Positions 5,443 through 5,461 of a stretch of 5,461 bases of DNA are shown piece after piece. Position 1 is the stretch's first letter. Every line of letters begins with the position of its first letter. The translations under genes and the position numbers were made by a program. This DNA is from Spirochaetales bacterium. GTDB taxonomy: Bacteria > Spirochaetota > Spirochaetia > SZUA-6 > DRHE01. A model generated the notes under the pieces. That model worked only from the letters and a program-made list of their open reading frames with translations. It searched no databases and was not told the origin of the DNA. The DNA lies in contig DRHE01000174.1 of assembly GCA_011049745.1 (NCBI GenBank), positions 1 to 5,461 on the forward strand, written 5' to 3'.

Positions 5443-5461
5443 CTGTCTCTTATACACATCT
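5443..5461 (+). other. Nextera/Tn5 mosaic-end adapter left on the contig (artefact)
   Basis: The terminal 19 bases, CTGTCTCTTATACACATCT, are identical to the complement of the engineered Tn5 mosaic end used in tagmentation libraries. The orientation is that expected when a read runs off its insert into adapter, and the match ends exactly at the window edge. It is not genomic and should be trimmed. Natural Tn5/IS50 ends differ from this hybrid sequence. Confidence 0.97.

Noticed and set aside
5443..5461. A Tn5/IS50-type transposon end at the right edge
   Set aside because: The sequence is the engineered mosaic end, not a natural IS50 inside or outside end, and it sits at the contig terminus in adapter orientation with no transposase gene nearby.

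Overview
The window looks like a short metagenomic or draft-genome contig, probably from a Gram-negative anaerobe. A spirochaete is my best guess. It rests mainly on the N-terminus of the first protein, where a signal peptide runs into 'FAGGAKEG', a style common in spirochaete solute-binding proteins; this is suggestive rather than proof. The contig appears to be cut by library preparation. Its last 19 bases (5443-5461) are exactly the Tn5/Nextera mosaic-end adapter as seen in read-through, so genomic sequence should be trusted only to 5442.

Left half, + strand (1-3276): a complete tripartite tricarboxylate transporter (TTT) operon in the order tctC-tctB-tctA. It encodes a secreted substrate-binding protein, a small membrane subunit and a large membrane subunit. 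A perfect -10 hexamer sits at the very start of the window, and its -35 is cut off. A perfect 12-bp hairpin separates tctC from tctB and may raise binding-protein output relative to the membrane subunits. A strong intrinsic terminator follows tctA. The three products should form one secondary transporter for a carboxylate or similar small anion: TctC captures the ligand outside the inner membrane and TctA/TctB move it across. The substrate cannot be read from the sequence.

Right half, - strand (3275-5325): a vapB-vapC type II toxin-antitoxin pair (ribbon-helix-helix antitoxin, PIN-domain RNase toxin), then an MFS permease of unknown substrate. The vapBC pair has a very clear promoter (TTGACA, 18 bp, TATAGT) and a strong Shine-Dalgarno. 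Short tandem hexamers and a dyad within the promoter are candidate autoregulatory operators. The 82-bp gap before the MFS gene holds a weaker promoter-like pair whose spacer contains a 19-bp near-perfect palindrome. The MFS gene converges on the TTT operon, and the T-tract of the tctA terminator overlaps the MFS stop codon.

All genes belong to known families. I see no CRISPR array, tRNA, rRNA, insertion sequence or clearly novel system. The points of interest are regulatory (hairpin, palindromes, hexamer repeats, a 41-nt toxin-antitoxin overlap) and technical (the adapter). No gene-free stretch exceeds 300 bases; the longest is about 117 bases upstream of vapB, before the adapter.
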